From an uncultured Parabacteroides sp. (GTDB lineage Bacteria > Bacteroidota > Bacteroidia > Bacteroidales > Tannerellaceae): 64,000 nucleotides of DNA. The translations under genes were made by a program, and so were the position numbers. The DNA is taken from assembly GCA_949289155.1 (NCBI GenBank), contig CASEMX010000014.1, forward strand, positions 1 through 64,000. The letters run 5' to 3'. This document shows, piece by piece, positions 33,568 to 43,000 of the stretch. The notes below the pieces were generated by a model. The model ran no database searches, had not been told where the DNA came from, and saw only the letters and a program-made list of their open reading frames with translations. Numbering within the stretch: the first letter of the stretch is position 1; each line of letters begins with the position of its first letter.

Positions 33568-34824
33568 ATGGAATGGATTATTATTGGCTTATTAGTCGGG
33601 ATAATTATCATACAATTATTCCTGCTCCGAAAGGCTTCGGAAGCAAATAACAAGCAGACGGACGAGAATATCCAACGGGCATTCGAGCGCATCGAACGGA
33701 ACTTCCGCGAAGATTTCAAGTTGAACCGCGAAGAGAGCCGTGCCGTGGCGAAGGATAACCGCGATGAACTGACGGCGTCGATGAATAATTTCCAAGCGGC
33801 ATTCGAGCGGGGGATTGCCAACTTCAATGCGTTGCAGCGGGAGAAGTTTTCGGCGTTGAGCGAACAACAGCAGCAATTAGTTACGAACACGGAGAAGCGA
33901 TTGGAGGAGATTCGCGTTACGGTCGAAGAGAAACTCCAAAAGACATTGAACGAACGCATCAGCCAGTCGTTCCGTATCGTCAATGAACAGCTGGAGAATG
34001 TCCAGAAAGGATTGGGCGAGATGCAGACGTTAGCCCAAGATGTAGGCGGATTGAAGCGTGTACTGAGTAATGTCAAGACGCGAGGGAACATCGGTGAAAT
34101 CCAATTGAGCATGCTTCTCGAACAGATTCTCGCGCCGGAGCAATATGAGGCGAATGTCAAGACGAAGAAGGGTTCGGATGCGGTGGTCGAATTTGCCGTT
34201 AAGTTGCCCGGCAAGGACGATGGGCAGGACTTTGTCTATCTTCCTATCGACGCGAAGTTTCCGAAGGATGTATATGAGCAGCTGCTGGATGCTTACGACA
34301 CGTCCGACCCACAACAAATCGAATCCGCCGGCAAGACGCTGGAATCGACCATCCGGAAGATGGCAAAAGACATCTCCGAAAAGTATTTGGCTCCTCCCTT
34401 TACGACCGAGTTCGGTATCATGTTCCTGCCTTTCGAAGGCATCTATGCCGAGGTGGTGCGCCGGGCTTCGTTGTTGGAGGACCTGCAGCGCAACTATCAT
34501 GTCGTGGTAACGGGACCGACTACCCTCGCGGCGATTCTGAACAGTCTCCAGATGGGCTTCCGTACGCTGGCTATCCAGAAGTATTCCGGCGAAGTATGGA
34601 AGATATTAGGGGCGGTCAAGAAGGAGTTCGAATCGATGAGCGGTATGCTGGAGAAGGCAAAGAAGCATTTGGAGACTGCCAACGGGCAAATCGACAACGT
34701 GCTGGGCGTCCGTACAAGAGCCATCCAGCGCCGGCTGAAAGATGTCGATACGCTCAGTGCCGAAGATGCCCGCCGCATCATCCCGGAGATTGGTCCGCTG
34801 GAGGAGGAAGAAGATAACACTTAA
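33568..34824 (+). CDS. rmuC: DNA recombination protein RmuC
   Basis: A 418-residue protein. One membrane anchor (1-20), a long coiled coil (about 25-150, with repeated Glu/Arg/Gln heptads), then the RmuC nuclease-like domain with ARGNIGEIQLSMLLEQIL-type helix near 172, the FVYLPIDAKFPKDVYEQL core near 223 and FEGIYAEVVRR near 290. RmuC limits sequence inversions at repeats and supports DNA stability. That may matter in a genome full of inverted repeats. It ends 3 bp from the stop of the convergent HU-type gene. Confidence 0.92.
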   Translation: MEWIIIGLLVGIIIIQLFLLRKASEANNKQTDENIQRAFERIERNFREDFKLNREESRAVAKDNRDELTASMNNFQAAFERGIANFNALQREKFSALSEQQQQLVTNTEKRLEEIRVTVEEKLQKTLNERISQSFRIVNEQLENVQKGLGEMQTLAQDVGGLKRVLSNVKTRGNIGEIQLSMLLEQILAPEQYEANVKTKKGSDAVVEFAVKLPGKDDGQDFVYLPIDAKFPKDVYEQLLDAYDTSDPQQIESAGKTLESTIRKMAKDISEKYLAPPFTTEFGIMFLPFEGIYAEVVRRASLLEDLQRNYHVVVTGPTTLAAILNSLQMGFRTLAIQKYSGEVWKILGAVKKEFESMSGMLEKAKKHLETANGQIDNVLGVRTRAIQRRLKDVDTLSAEDARRIIPEIGPLEEEEDNT

Positions 34825-34827
34825 TCT

Positions 34828-35457
34828 TCATTTCTCCCGCACATACACCCGATGCGACCTCACTCCTTTCGCGTCGATGCCTGAGCCTTCCGTTTGTGCC
34901 CAGCGGCGCAGTTCCTGTCCGGCGGTCGTCTGGCTGAGTCCGGTCAGGGCGGCATATTCGCCCACGCGTATGAACGGATGCTCTTCAAGGAAGCGTAGTG
35001 CCAGTGCGAGCCGCTCTTCGGGCGTATATTTCGAGCGGTAAAGCCTGCGCTGTGTGGACGAACGTTCCAAGCGGCAATGCCGGTTCACTTCGCGTACCAA
35101 CTCCTTATCCACGCGGAAATGCACATCGTTCACCTCGATGCTGGTCGCATTGCGCCGCGTCCCGCTTCCGTCCGGCTCCTCGCGTTCGCGCCCCTTCTTC
35201 AGTCCCAGTGCAGGCGAGAGGGTCCCGATGCCGTCCAGCGTCACCGAACGGCCCATGCCCATCGTCATCGCCATCCGCTTAGCCACTTGGCAAATCACGC
35301 CCTTCACCTCTCCGGCACTGAACGTCGTACCCTCAGCCACCTGCTGCGCCAGCTCGTCCAAACTGCAGTTCTCCTCCATCTCCAAACGCGGATAAAGCAG
35401 CGTCTGCCCTTCATTATGGAGGTCTATCACCTCTTGCATTACATATTTCGCACACAT
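34828..35457 (-). CDS. HU-family (HU-HIG type) DNA-binding protein with C-terminal winged-helix domain
   Basis: A 209-residue protein. The first 115 residues form a Bacteroidota-type HU-like domain (HNEGQTLLYPRLE, VTLDGIGTLSPALGLKKG). From about 140 a separate helix-turn-helix domain follows (PEERLALALRFLEEH, VGEYAALTGLSQTTAGQELRR). HU-like proteins bend DNA; the extra domain suggests sequence-specific binding. It is next to palindromic element G, which starts 47 bp upstream, so it is a candidate to bind it; this is speculation. Confidence 0.75.
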   Translation of the reverse strand: MCAKYVMQEVIDLHNEGQTLLYPRLEMEENCSLDELAQQVAEGTTFSAGEVKGVICQVAKRMAMTMGMGRSVTLDGIGTLSPALGLKKGREREEPDGSGTRRNATSIEVNDVHFRVDKELVREVNRHCRLERSSTQRRLYRSKYTPEERLALALRFLEEHPFIRVGEYAALTGLSQTTAGQELRRWAQTEGSGIDAKGVRSHRVYVREK

Positions 35458-35503
35458 ATCCCTATTGATTTAAATGTTATACCCTTTGATTTACATGTTT
35501 ATA

Positions 35504-35747
35504 CCCCGAAGAAAAGTTCCCTTCCTGCCGGAGAAAAGTTCGATACACCACGGGGAAAAGTTCTTTTCTCCCTATGGAAAAGTCAAAACGCCACTGTCGT
35601 TTCTATAAACGCCTGTGGCGTTTTTACAATTGCCCGTGTCGTTTTTATAAACGCCACAGGCGTTTTAACCTTTCCTGCCTACAAAGATAACTTTTCCTGC
35701 CGTACTTTCCAACTTTTCACCGGCAGGAAGGGAACTTTTCTTCGGGA
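35504..35747. repeat. Dispersed palindromic element G, second copy of element D
   Basis: The same plan as 18311-18552: arms with CCGAAGAAAAGTTC and its inverse, CACCACGGGGAAAAGTTC and CTCCCTATGGAAAA inside the left arm, and a core of AAACGCC-type palindromes starting at 35586, 35607, 35628 (degenerate) and 35649, exactly 21 bp apart. It lies between the divergent HU-type and ABC-F genes. Confidence 0.85.
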
Positions 35748-35867
35748 GGTAGGGGCGGAGGGCTGCGCGTCTGCCGGGAAAGTTCTTCGGGGATATGGGG
35801 GAGCTTGTCCGATAGATGCCCGTCCTTCCCGCCTCACGGAGCTTTTGCCACAAACAAATATTATCGT

Positions 35868-35875
35868 TATCTTTG
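35868..35875 (+). promoter_or_regulatory. -7 promoter box of the ABC-F gene
   Basis: TATCTTTG, 31 bp before the ATG at 35907. It lies inside the longer open frame that begins at 35805, so that extension is untranslated. Confidence 0.7.
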
Positions 35876-35906
35876 CCCCTTCTTTACGCAATATACCGAT
35901 ATAAAT

Positions 35907-37544
35907 ATGATTTCGATAGATGGATTGACGGTGGAATTTGGGGGCACGACGCTCTTTTCCGATATCTCTTTTGTGATTAATGAGAAGGACCGCATCGCGC
36001 TGATGGGCAAGAACGGCGCGGGCAAATCGACTTTGCTGAAGATATTGGCAGGGGTGCGCGAACCGACGCGCGGAAAGGTCTCTGCGCCGAAGGATACGGT
36101 GATTGCCTACCTGCCGCAGCACTTGATGACCGAGGACGGGCGGACGGTGTTCGAGGAGACGGAGCAGGCTTTCGCGCATCTGCATGAGATGGAGGCGGAA
36201 ATCAACGACATCAACCGGCAGCTGGAGACGCGCACGGACTATGAGTCGGACGAGTATATGCAGCTTATCGAGCGGGTGTCTGTGTTGAGCGAGAAGTTCT
36301 ATTCGATTGAAGAGATTAATTATGACGCGGATATCGAGAAGACGCTGCTGGGACTGGGCTTCAAGCGGGAGGACTTCGGCAGACAGACGTCGGAGTTCAG
36401 CGGCGGATGGCGGATGCGTATCGAGCTGGCAAAGCTCTTGTTGCAGAAGCCGGACGTGCTCTTGCTGGACGAGCCGACCAACCATCTGGACATCGAGTCG
36501 ATTCAGTGGCTGGAGGATTTCCTGATTGAAAGCGGTCAGGCGGTGGTGGTCATCAGCCACGACCGGGCGTTTGTAGACCATATCACGACGCGTACTATCG
36601 AGGTGACGATGGGGCGCATCTACGACTATAAGGTGAATTACTCGCAATACCTGCAGCTCCGCAAGGAACGGCGCGAGCAACAGCAGAAGGCTTACGACGA
36701 GCAGCAGAAGTTCATTGCCGAGACGAAGGAGTTCATCGAGCGTTTCAAGGGGACCTATTCGAAGACGCTCCAAGTGCAGAGCCGCGTGAAGATGCTGGAG
36801 AAGCTGCAAATCCTTGAGGTGGATGAGGAGGATACCTCGGCACTCCGGCTGAAGTTCCCGCCTGCCCCGCGTTCGGGCTCTTATCCGGTCATCATCGAGA
36901 ATGTCGCCAAGAGCTATGGCGATAAGACCATCTTCCGGAACGTGAACCTGACCATCGAACGCGGCGATAAGATTGCCTTTGTCGGGCGGAACGGCGAAGG
37001 AAAGTCTACCCTCGTGAAGTGCATCATGGGCGAAATCCCCTTCGAAGGCGACCTGAAGCTGGGGCATAACGTGATGATAGGTTACTTTGCCCAGAACCAA
37101 GCCTCGCTCTTGGATGAGAACCTGACGGTGTTCCAGACCATCGACGATGTGGCGAAAGGGGATATCCGCAATAAGATAAAAGACCTGCTCGGTGCATTTA
37201 TGTTCGGCGGGGAGAACTCGGCGAAGAAGGTGAAGGTGCTCTCCGGTGGGGAGCGTACGCGGCTGGCGATGATTAAGCTCCTGCTCGAACCGGTGAACCT
37301 GCTTATCTTGGACGAGCCGACCAACCACCTTGACATGAAGACGAAGGATATCCTGAAGCAGGCGCTGATGGACTTCGACGGGACACTGATAGTCGTGTCG
37401 CATGACCGTGACTTCTTGGACGGATTGGTGACGAAGGTCTATGAGTTCGGGAATCAGAAGGTAACCGAGCATCTCGAAGGCATCTATGAGTTCATGCAAC
37501 GGAAGAAGATGGAGAACCTACGGGAGTTGGAACGTAAGCAATAG
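35907..37544 (+). CDS. ABC-F family ATPase
   Basis: A 545-residue cytoplasmic protein with two ABC ATPase domains and no membrane segments. Walker A motifs are GKNGAGKST near 36 and GRNGEGKST near 361; signatures SGGW and SGGERTR precede LLDEPTNHLD in both halves. The linker between domains (about 240-310) is the charged helical PtIM arm of ribosome-acting ABC-F proteins. It probably acts on stalled ribosomes (YbiT/Uup type) rather than in transport. recQ follows after 3 bp. A 606-residue antisense frame here is a shadow. Confidence 0.92.
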   Translation: MISIDGLTVEFGGTTLFSDISFVINEKDRIALMGKNGAGKSTLLKILAGVREPTRGKVSAPKDTVIAYLPQHLMTEDGRTVFEETEQAFAHLHEMEAEINDINRQLETRTDYESDEYMQLIERVSVLSEKFYSIEEINYDADIEKTLLGLGFKREDFGRQTSEFSGGWRMRIELAKLLLQKPDVLLLDEPTNHLDIESIQWLEDFLIESGQAVVVISHDRAFVDHITTRTIEVTMGRIYDYKVNYSQYLQLRKERREQQQKAYDEQQKFIAETKEFIERFKGTYSKTLQVQSRVKMLEKLQILEVDEEDTSALRLKFPPAPRSGSYPVIIENVAKSYGDKTIFRNVNLTIERGDKIAFVGRNGEGKSTLVKCIMGEIPFEGDLKLGHNVMIGYFAQNQASLLDENLTVFQTIDDVAKGDIRNKIKDLLGAFMFGGENSAKKVKVLSGGERTRLAMIKLLLEPVNLLILDEPTNHLDMKTKDILKQALMDFDGTLIVVSHDRDFLDGLVTKVYEFGNQKVTEHLEGIYEFMQRKKMENLRELERKQ

Positions 37545-37547
37545 GCT

Positions 37548-39395
37548 ATGGAACAGTTATTGGCGTTGCTGAAGAAGTTCTTCGGATATACTTCGTTCCG
37601 TCCGTTGCAGGCGGAAATCATCCAGCACATCCTCCGGAAGAGGGATTCGCTGGTGTTGATGCCGACCGGCGGCGGGAAGTCGATTTGCTATCAGTTGCCG
37701 GCTATCTATCTGCCGGGCATTACGCTGGTCATCTCTCCGTTGATTGCCCTGATGAAGGACCAAGTGGAGGGATTGATAGCCAATGGTATCCCGGCGGCAT
37801 CGCTGAACAGCATGATGAGCGAGAGCGAACAGCAGCAGGTCAAACAGCTCTGCATCCAAGGGAAAATCAAGCTGCTGTATATCTCGCCGGAGCGGGTGAA
37901 GGTAGATGCGGACTGGTTCCTTCCGCGCTTGGATATCTCCTTAATCGCCATTGATGAAGCACATTGTATCTCGCATTGGGGGCATGATTTCCGTCCGGAA
38001 TATACGCAACTGGCTATCTTGAAGGAGCGTTTCCCGCAGGTTCCGTTCATTGCCCTTACCGCTACGGCGGATAAGGTGACGCGCACCGATATCGTAGAGC
38101 AACTCAAACTACGCGAGCCGAAGATATTCATCTCCTCGTTCGACCGTCCGAATCTCTCGCTGACCGTACGCCGCGGATTGAACCAGCGGGAGAAGATTCG
38201 CGCCATAGTCAGTTTCATCCGGCAGCATAAGGAGCAGAGTGGCATTATCTATTGCCTGCGCCGGAATACGACCGAGATGTTGGTGCGCGAGCTGGAGCCG
38301 TTCGGCATCCATGCGACGGCCTATCACGCCGGACTCTCCCCGCAGGAAAGGGACCGTGCACAGAACGATTTCATCAACGACCGGGTCGAGGTGGTCTGCG
38401 CGACGGTAGCTTTCGGGATGGGTATCGACAAGAGCAATATCCGTTGGGTCATCCACTTCAATATGCCGGGCAGCATCGAGAATTATTACCAAGAGATAGG
38501 CCGTGCCGGACGCGACGGAGCCAAGAGCGACACGCTGCTCTTTTATTCGTTGTCCGACCTGATTGTGCTCCGCCAGTTTGCCGAGGAGAGCGGGCAGCAG
38601 GAGGTCAACTTGGAGAAGCTGAACCGTATGCAACGCTATTGCGAGTCGGATATTTGCCGTCGGCGCATATTGTTGAGTTACTTCGGCGAGGAGGTGGAAA
38701 AGGATTGCGGCAACTGCGACGTCTGCCTCAATCCGCCGGAACGTTTCGACGGCAGTGTATTGGTACAGAAAGCCCTGAGTGCGGTCGTTCGGACCCAGCA
38801 ACAGGTGGCGATGGATATGCTGATTTATATCCTGCGGGGCTCGGCGCGTGCCGACCTGACCGAGAAGGGATACCACCAGATTAAGACCTACGGAGCCGGC
38901 CGTGACCTGTCTTATCTCGAATGGAAGGAGTATATCTACCAGATGATACAGTTGGGGTTCCTCGAAATGGATTATGCCAATGGTAACAAACTGAAGGTTA
39001 CCGCACTCGGCATGAAGGTGCTCTACGGACAGAGCAAAGCCCTGTTAGCGAAGTACCGCCCGGCAACGGAGAAAGAAACGAAGCGTTCACGCCTTGCGGC
39101 AGAGGAAGAGAAAGCGGCACGGTCGCGCCTTGTCCGTTCGGCATTCACGGCGAAGGTGGACGAACAGTTGTGGGAGGCCCTCAAACAGTTGCGCAAACAA
39201 CTTGCGGAGAAGGAGAGTACCCCGGCTTATATCATCTTCTCGGATGCGGCGTTGGAGGATATGGTGGAGACGAAGCCGACTACGCTGGAGGAATTTGCGC
39301 AGGTGCGGGGCGTGGGGCAAATCAAATTGGAGAAGTACGGCCGCACCTTCGTGTCGCTTATCCGCTTTGTCTTGAAGATGCCAAAGCTGGCATGA
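37548..39395 (+). CDS. recQ: ATP-dependent DNA helicase RecQ
   Basis: A 615-residue helicase. Walker A MPTGGGKS near 46, the DEAHCISHWGHDFRPEY box near 137, and the ARG/VI motifs (GRAGRDG) form the helicase core. A zinc-binding RQC part follows (RYCESDICRRR, CGNCDVC), with a winged helix, and an HRDC domain at the C-terminus (about 535-610). It unwinds DNA forks and recombination intermediates. It is 3 bp downstream of the ABC-F gene. Confidence 0.95.
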   Translation: MEQLLALLKKFFGYTSFRPLQAEIIQHILRKRDSLVLMPTGGGKSICYQLPAIYLPGITLVISPLIALMKDQVEGLIANGIPAASLNSMMSESEQQQVKQLCIQGKIKLLYISPERVKVDADWFLPRLDISLIAIDEAHCISHWGHDFRPEYTQLAILKERFPQVPFIALTATADKVTRTDIVEQLKLREPKIFISSFDRPNLSLTVRRGLNQREKIRAIVSFIRQHKEQSGIIYCLRRNTTEMLVRELEPFGIHATAYHAGLSPQERDRAQNDFINDRVEVVCATVAFGMGIDKSNIRWVIHFNMPGSIENYYQEIGRAGRDGAKSDTLLFYSLSDLIVLRQFAEESGQQEVNLEKLNRMQRYCESDICRRRILLSYFGEEVEKDCGNCDVCLNPPERFDGSVLVQKALSAVVRTQQQVAMDMLIYILRGSARADLTEKGYHQIKTYGAGRDLSYLEWKEYIYQMIQLGFLEMDYANGNKLKVTALGMKVLYGQSKALLAKYRPATEKETKRSRLAAEEEKAARSRLVRSAFTAKVDEQLWEALKQLRKQLAEKESTPAYIIFSDAALEDMVETKPTTLEEFAQVRGVGQIKLEKYGRTFVSLIRFVLKMPKLA

Positions 39396-39522
39396 CTTCC
39401 CCGGACAAATCACATTTCCCTCTGGGATTTGAGGCTTTTCACGTGTTGTAAAGTGCTTGCGGCTTTAGAATGGGAGGATTGCAAGCGGTTTAACCCCCTC
39501 TCTGCAAGCCGGGAAATAGCTT

Positions 39523-39792
39523 CCAAAACGTGCAAAATGTCGTTTCGCGGACGAAATTCCATTTTGCAAGCCATGCAAAGCCTGTTTCGCAGACGAAATT
39601 CCATTTTGCAAGTCGTACAAAGCCTGTTTCGCGGACGAAATTCCATTTTGCAAGCCGTGCAAAGCCTGTTTCGCGGACGAAATTCCATTTTGCAAGTCGT
39701 GCAAAGCCTGTTTCGCAGATGAAATTCCATTTTGCAAGCCGTGCAAAGCCTGTTTCGCGTGGATGAAATACCATTTTGCACGTTTTTTGAAG
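39523..39792. repeat. Tandem array H, second copy of array F
   Basis: Units start at 39543, 39585, 39627, 39669, 39711 and 39753 (last partial, with a 2-bp insertion), all 42 bp. The consensus and the inverted flanks (CCAAAACGTGCAAAATG left, CATTTTGCACGTTTTTTG right) match array F, 7.7 kb away, in the same orientation. The upstream part 39396-39522 shows nothing recognisable. Confidence 0.95.
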
Positions 39793-39810
39793 TCAAATTT
39801 AGGGCATACG

Positions 39811-39978
39811 GATGACACAGATTCGACAGATGGCCACAGATGAATTGGGGGCATCACGGATTTACACGGTTTTTTAATCTGTGAAATCAAAATAAGCCGT
39901 GAAATCCGCGTAATCCGTGCCTAAAAAATAAGAAAAGTCGCATCAGTGGTCATCTGTCGAATCTGTATTATCTGTGTG
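39811..39978. mobile_element. MITE-like inverted-repeat element, about 168 bp
   Basis: The left end (GATGACACAGATTCGACAGA at 39811) is inverted at the right (TCTGTCGAATCTGTATTATC, about 39952). A second inner pair is ATCACGGATTTACACGG and CCGCGTAATCCGTG. It has no coding frame and lies directly beside array H, downstream of the efflux operon. Elements with CACAGAT/ATCCGTG words are frequent in Bacteroidota genomes; mobility is not shown. Confidence 0.55.
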
Positions 39979-40014
39979 CAAGCCATCCCGCGTAAAGTAT
40001 AATTATTAATGGAG

Positions 40015-43000
40015 TCAATATCCGCCGCCCAATGCCCGGTAAAGGTAAACGACGGAAAGAAGCTCATTGCATACGGCAGAGTTCAAGCTGATTTGCGCAC
40101 TCAGGAACTCACGCTGGGCGTCGAGCACATCCATATAGTTTGTCACTCCGTTGATATATTGCAGCTGTGCCAGCTCCAGATACTTGCGAGCTGCTGCTTC
40201 CAGTTTGGCCTGCGACTGGCGCACCTCCCGCGCCTTGCGTACGGAGACAATCGCATCGTTCACCTCCTTAAACGCCTCGATGACGGTCTTCTCGTAACTA
40301 TGAAGCTCCTGTTCGTACTGCGCTTTGGCCACCTTCAGCTTTGCCTTATTGCGTCCCATCGCAAAGAGCGGTTGGACCAAATCCGCTACCGGCAACCAAT
40401 AGGGGCTCTTCAGGAAGTTTCCCAAATCGTCACTTTCCAAACCAAAGGTCCCGGTCAACGAGATTTTCGGGAAGAGGTCGGTGTATGCCACGCCTACCCG
40501 TGCATTCGCTTCGCGTAACGCCATCTCTGCCTGACGGATATCCGGACGACGCTCGATAAGCGAAGAGGGCAGACCGGCAGGCAAGGCTTCCGGCAGATGT
40601 TGGTCGGCAAGGCCCTGTCCGCGCTGGATAGGATGCGAGTAATCGCCCAACAAGAGAGCCAAGTCGCTCTCTTTTATCTTGATTTGCCGCTCCAAGTCCG
40701 GAATCAATGTCTCGGTACGCGCCAATTCCACCAATGCCTGATTGTACGCCGTCTCGGAAGTCAATCCTCCTTCGTAACGGAGTTTCGCCAAGCGGACCCC
40801 TTCGCGCCGGGCATCCAATGTCTGGCGGACAATCGACAACTCCTCGTCGAGCGCGCATAGCTCATAATAGCCTGCTGCTACTCCGGCGATGATGGTCAGT
40901 TTCAGTGCCCGTTGCGCTTCCACGCTTTGCATATACGCTGCGATGTCCGCTTCGTTTGCCCAACGGATATTCCCCCACAGGTCCAACTCCCAATTCAAGC
41001 GCAACTTCGCACCAAACTCCGGGTCGGCACTACGGTTATCACTTCCGCCATAATTCGTTACTTCCGTTTCTCCGTGCAAATTAGCCCCTAACGACGGGAA
41101 GAGACGCGAGAAGTTAATCCGCTTGGCAGCCATCATCTCTTTGATTTTGGCTGCGGCTATCTTCATATCCTTGTTGTTCTCTAACGCACGGTTAATCAAG
41201 CCCTGTAATACCGTATCCCGGTAAAGACTCTGCCAAGTGATGTCCGAAACGGAAGTAGTATCGGTCGTCGTCCCATCAATGGTTTCCGGCAGGTTCAGGT
41301 CCGGACGCGCATATTCCTTTCCTAACTTACAAGAAGAGAAGGAGAGTGCAAAGGCAAGAATCAGAATGAACGGTAAGAACTTCTTAGGGCTTATCTTCTT
41401 TATCTTGTCTATATTGGGACGATAGCGGGACACTTTATCCAGTTTCAACCCTTTCTTTATCTTATAAATCAAGACAAAGAAGAAAGGAACCATCACAATA
41501 CCGGCACTGATTGCCACCAACATACCAAAGAAGATACCCGTACCGATACTGTGGCGCGAAGCTGAACCCGGACCCGAAGCCAACACCATCGGCAACATAC
41601 CAAGGATGAACGCCAACGAAGTCATCAAGATAGGACGGAAACGCATCTGCGCCGCATGGATAGCTGCCTGTACGGCATCTACACCATTATCCACCTGCAC
41701 TTTAGCAAATTCCACAATCAAGATGGCATTCTTTGCTGCCAGACCGATTAACGTCACCAAGCCAATCTGGAAATAGACGTCATTCTCCAATCCCGTTATC
41801 CATATACCCAAGTAAGCGCCTAAGGCAGCGATAGGTAAGGAAAGCAGAACGGCAATCGGCACAATCCAGCTCTCATATTGGGCAGCTAAGAAGAGAAAGA
41901 CGAAGAGGAATACCAACGCGAGAATCATCCCCGTCTGTCCGCCTGCCTGCTTCTCTTGATATGACAAACCGCTCCATTCGAGGGCGATATTATCCGGCAA
42001 ATGCTCTTGTACGATACGCTCCATAGCCGCCATAGCTTCACCGGTACTATAACCAGATGCGGCAACAGCATTGATAGGAGCCGTAGAGAACATATTGAAT
42101 CGCTTAATCGTACCCGGACCCGTGGTGTATTTGGTTGTTCCCAATGCAGTCAGCGGAACCATCGAACCATTCTTTGCCCGTACAAAGAAGAGGCCTAAGC
42201 TCTCTCGGCTTGCACGATAGGGCGCTTCCGCTTGAATATACACACGATAGATACGGTTAAACATATTGAAGTCGTTCACATAAACCGAACCTAAATAGGC
42301 TTTCATCGTCGAGAAGATATCAGCTACTGGTATCCCTAAAAATTTCGCCCGGTCTCTATCTACATCAAAATAGATTTGCGGAATCTCAGCTTGCAATGCC
42401 GAAGAGATATTCTGTAATTCCGGAGCTTGACTGGCATAATAAAGGAAAGTATCCGTTGCTTGGACGAGATCATCCCAAGTAGCTTCGCCACGCGCTTCCA
42501 ATTGCATTTCCAAACCTCCGCTTTCTCCCAAGCCGGGGATAACCGGCGGGCGGTTTACATACCCTTTCGCTTCCGGATAATAATAGAGCTCTTTACGTAC
42601 CGCCTCCATCACGTCAGCCACGCCCATATCTCCACCTTTACGTTCTTCCCAAGGCTTGAGTATGACAGTCAATGTAGCACGGTTCTGCGATGTTCCCAAA
42701 CGACTGCTGCTTCCAGTTACGTTTTGTACATAGGCTACTGCCGGTTGCTCCATAAGAAAATCAATCATACGATTGGTAACTGTCCGCGTACGTTCCAGTG
42801 TCGCTCCTTCAGGCAATTCCAATTCGACGGTAAAGAAACCTTGGTCCTCTTCCGGGATAAACGAGGTAGGCAATACGCGATTCAATACGAAGATAACCAC
42901 AATCACCATACCGAAACCTGCCAAAATCCGTCGCGGTTGCTGCATGGCTTTCCGTAATAGACCGGTATATTTATGATTCCCTTTTTCGAGCCACTCGTTT

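Noticed and set aside
35679..37499. 606-residue frame antisense to the ABC-F gene
   Set aside because: The plus-strand protein is a textbook ABC-F ATPase with all motifs; the antisense frame is a codon-bias shadow without homology.
39410..39890. Frames with the same repeated peptides over array H
   Set aside because: The same artefact as array F.
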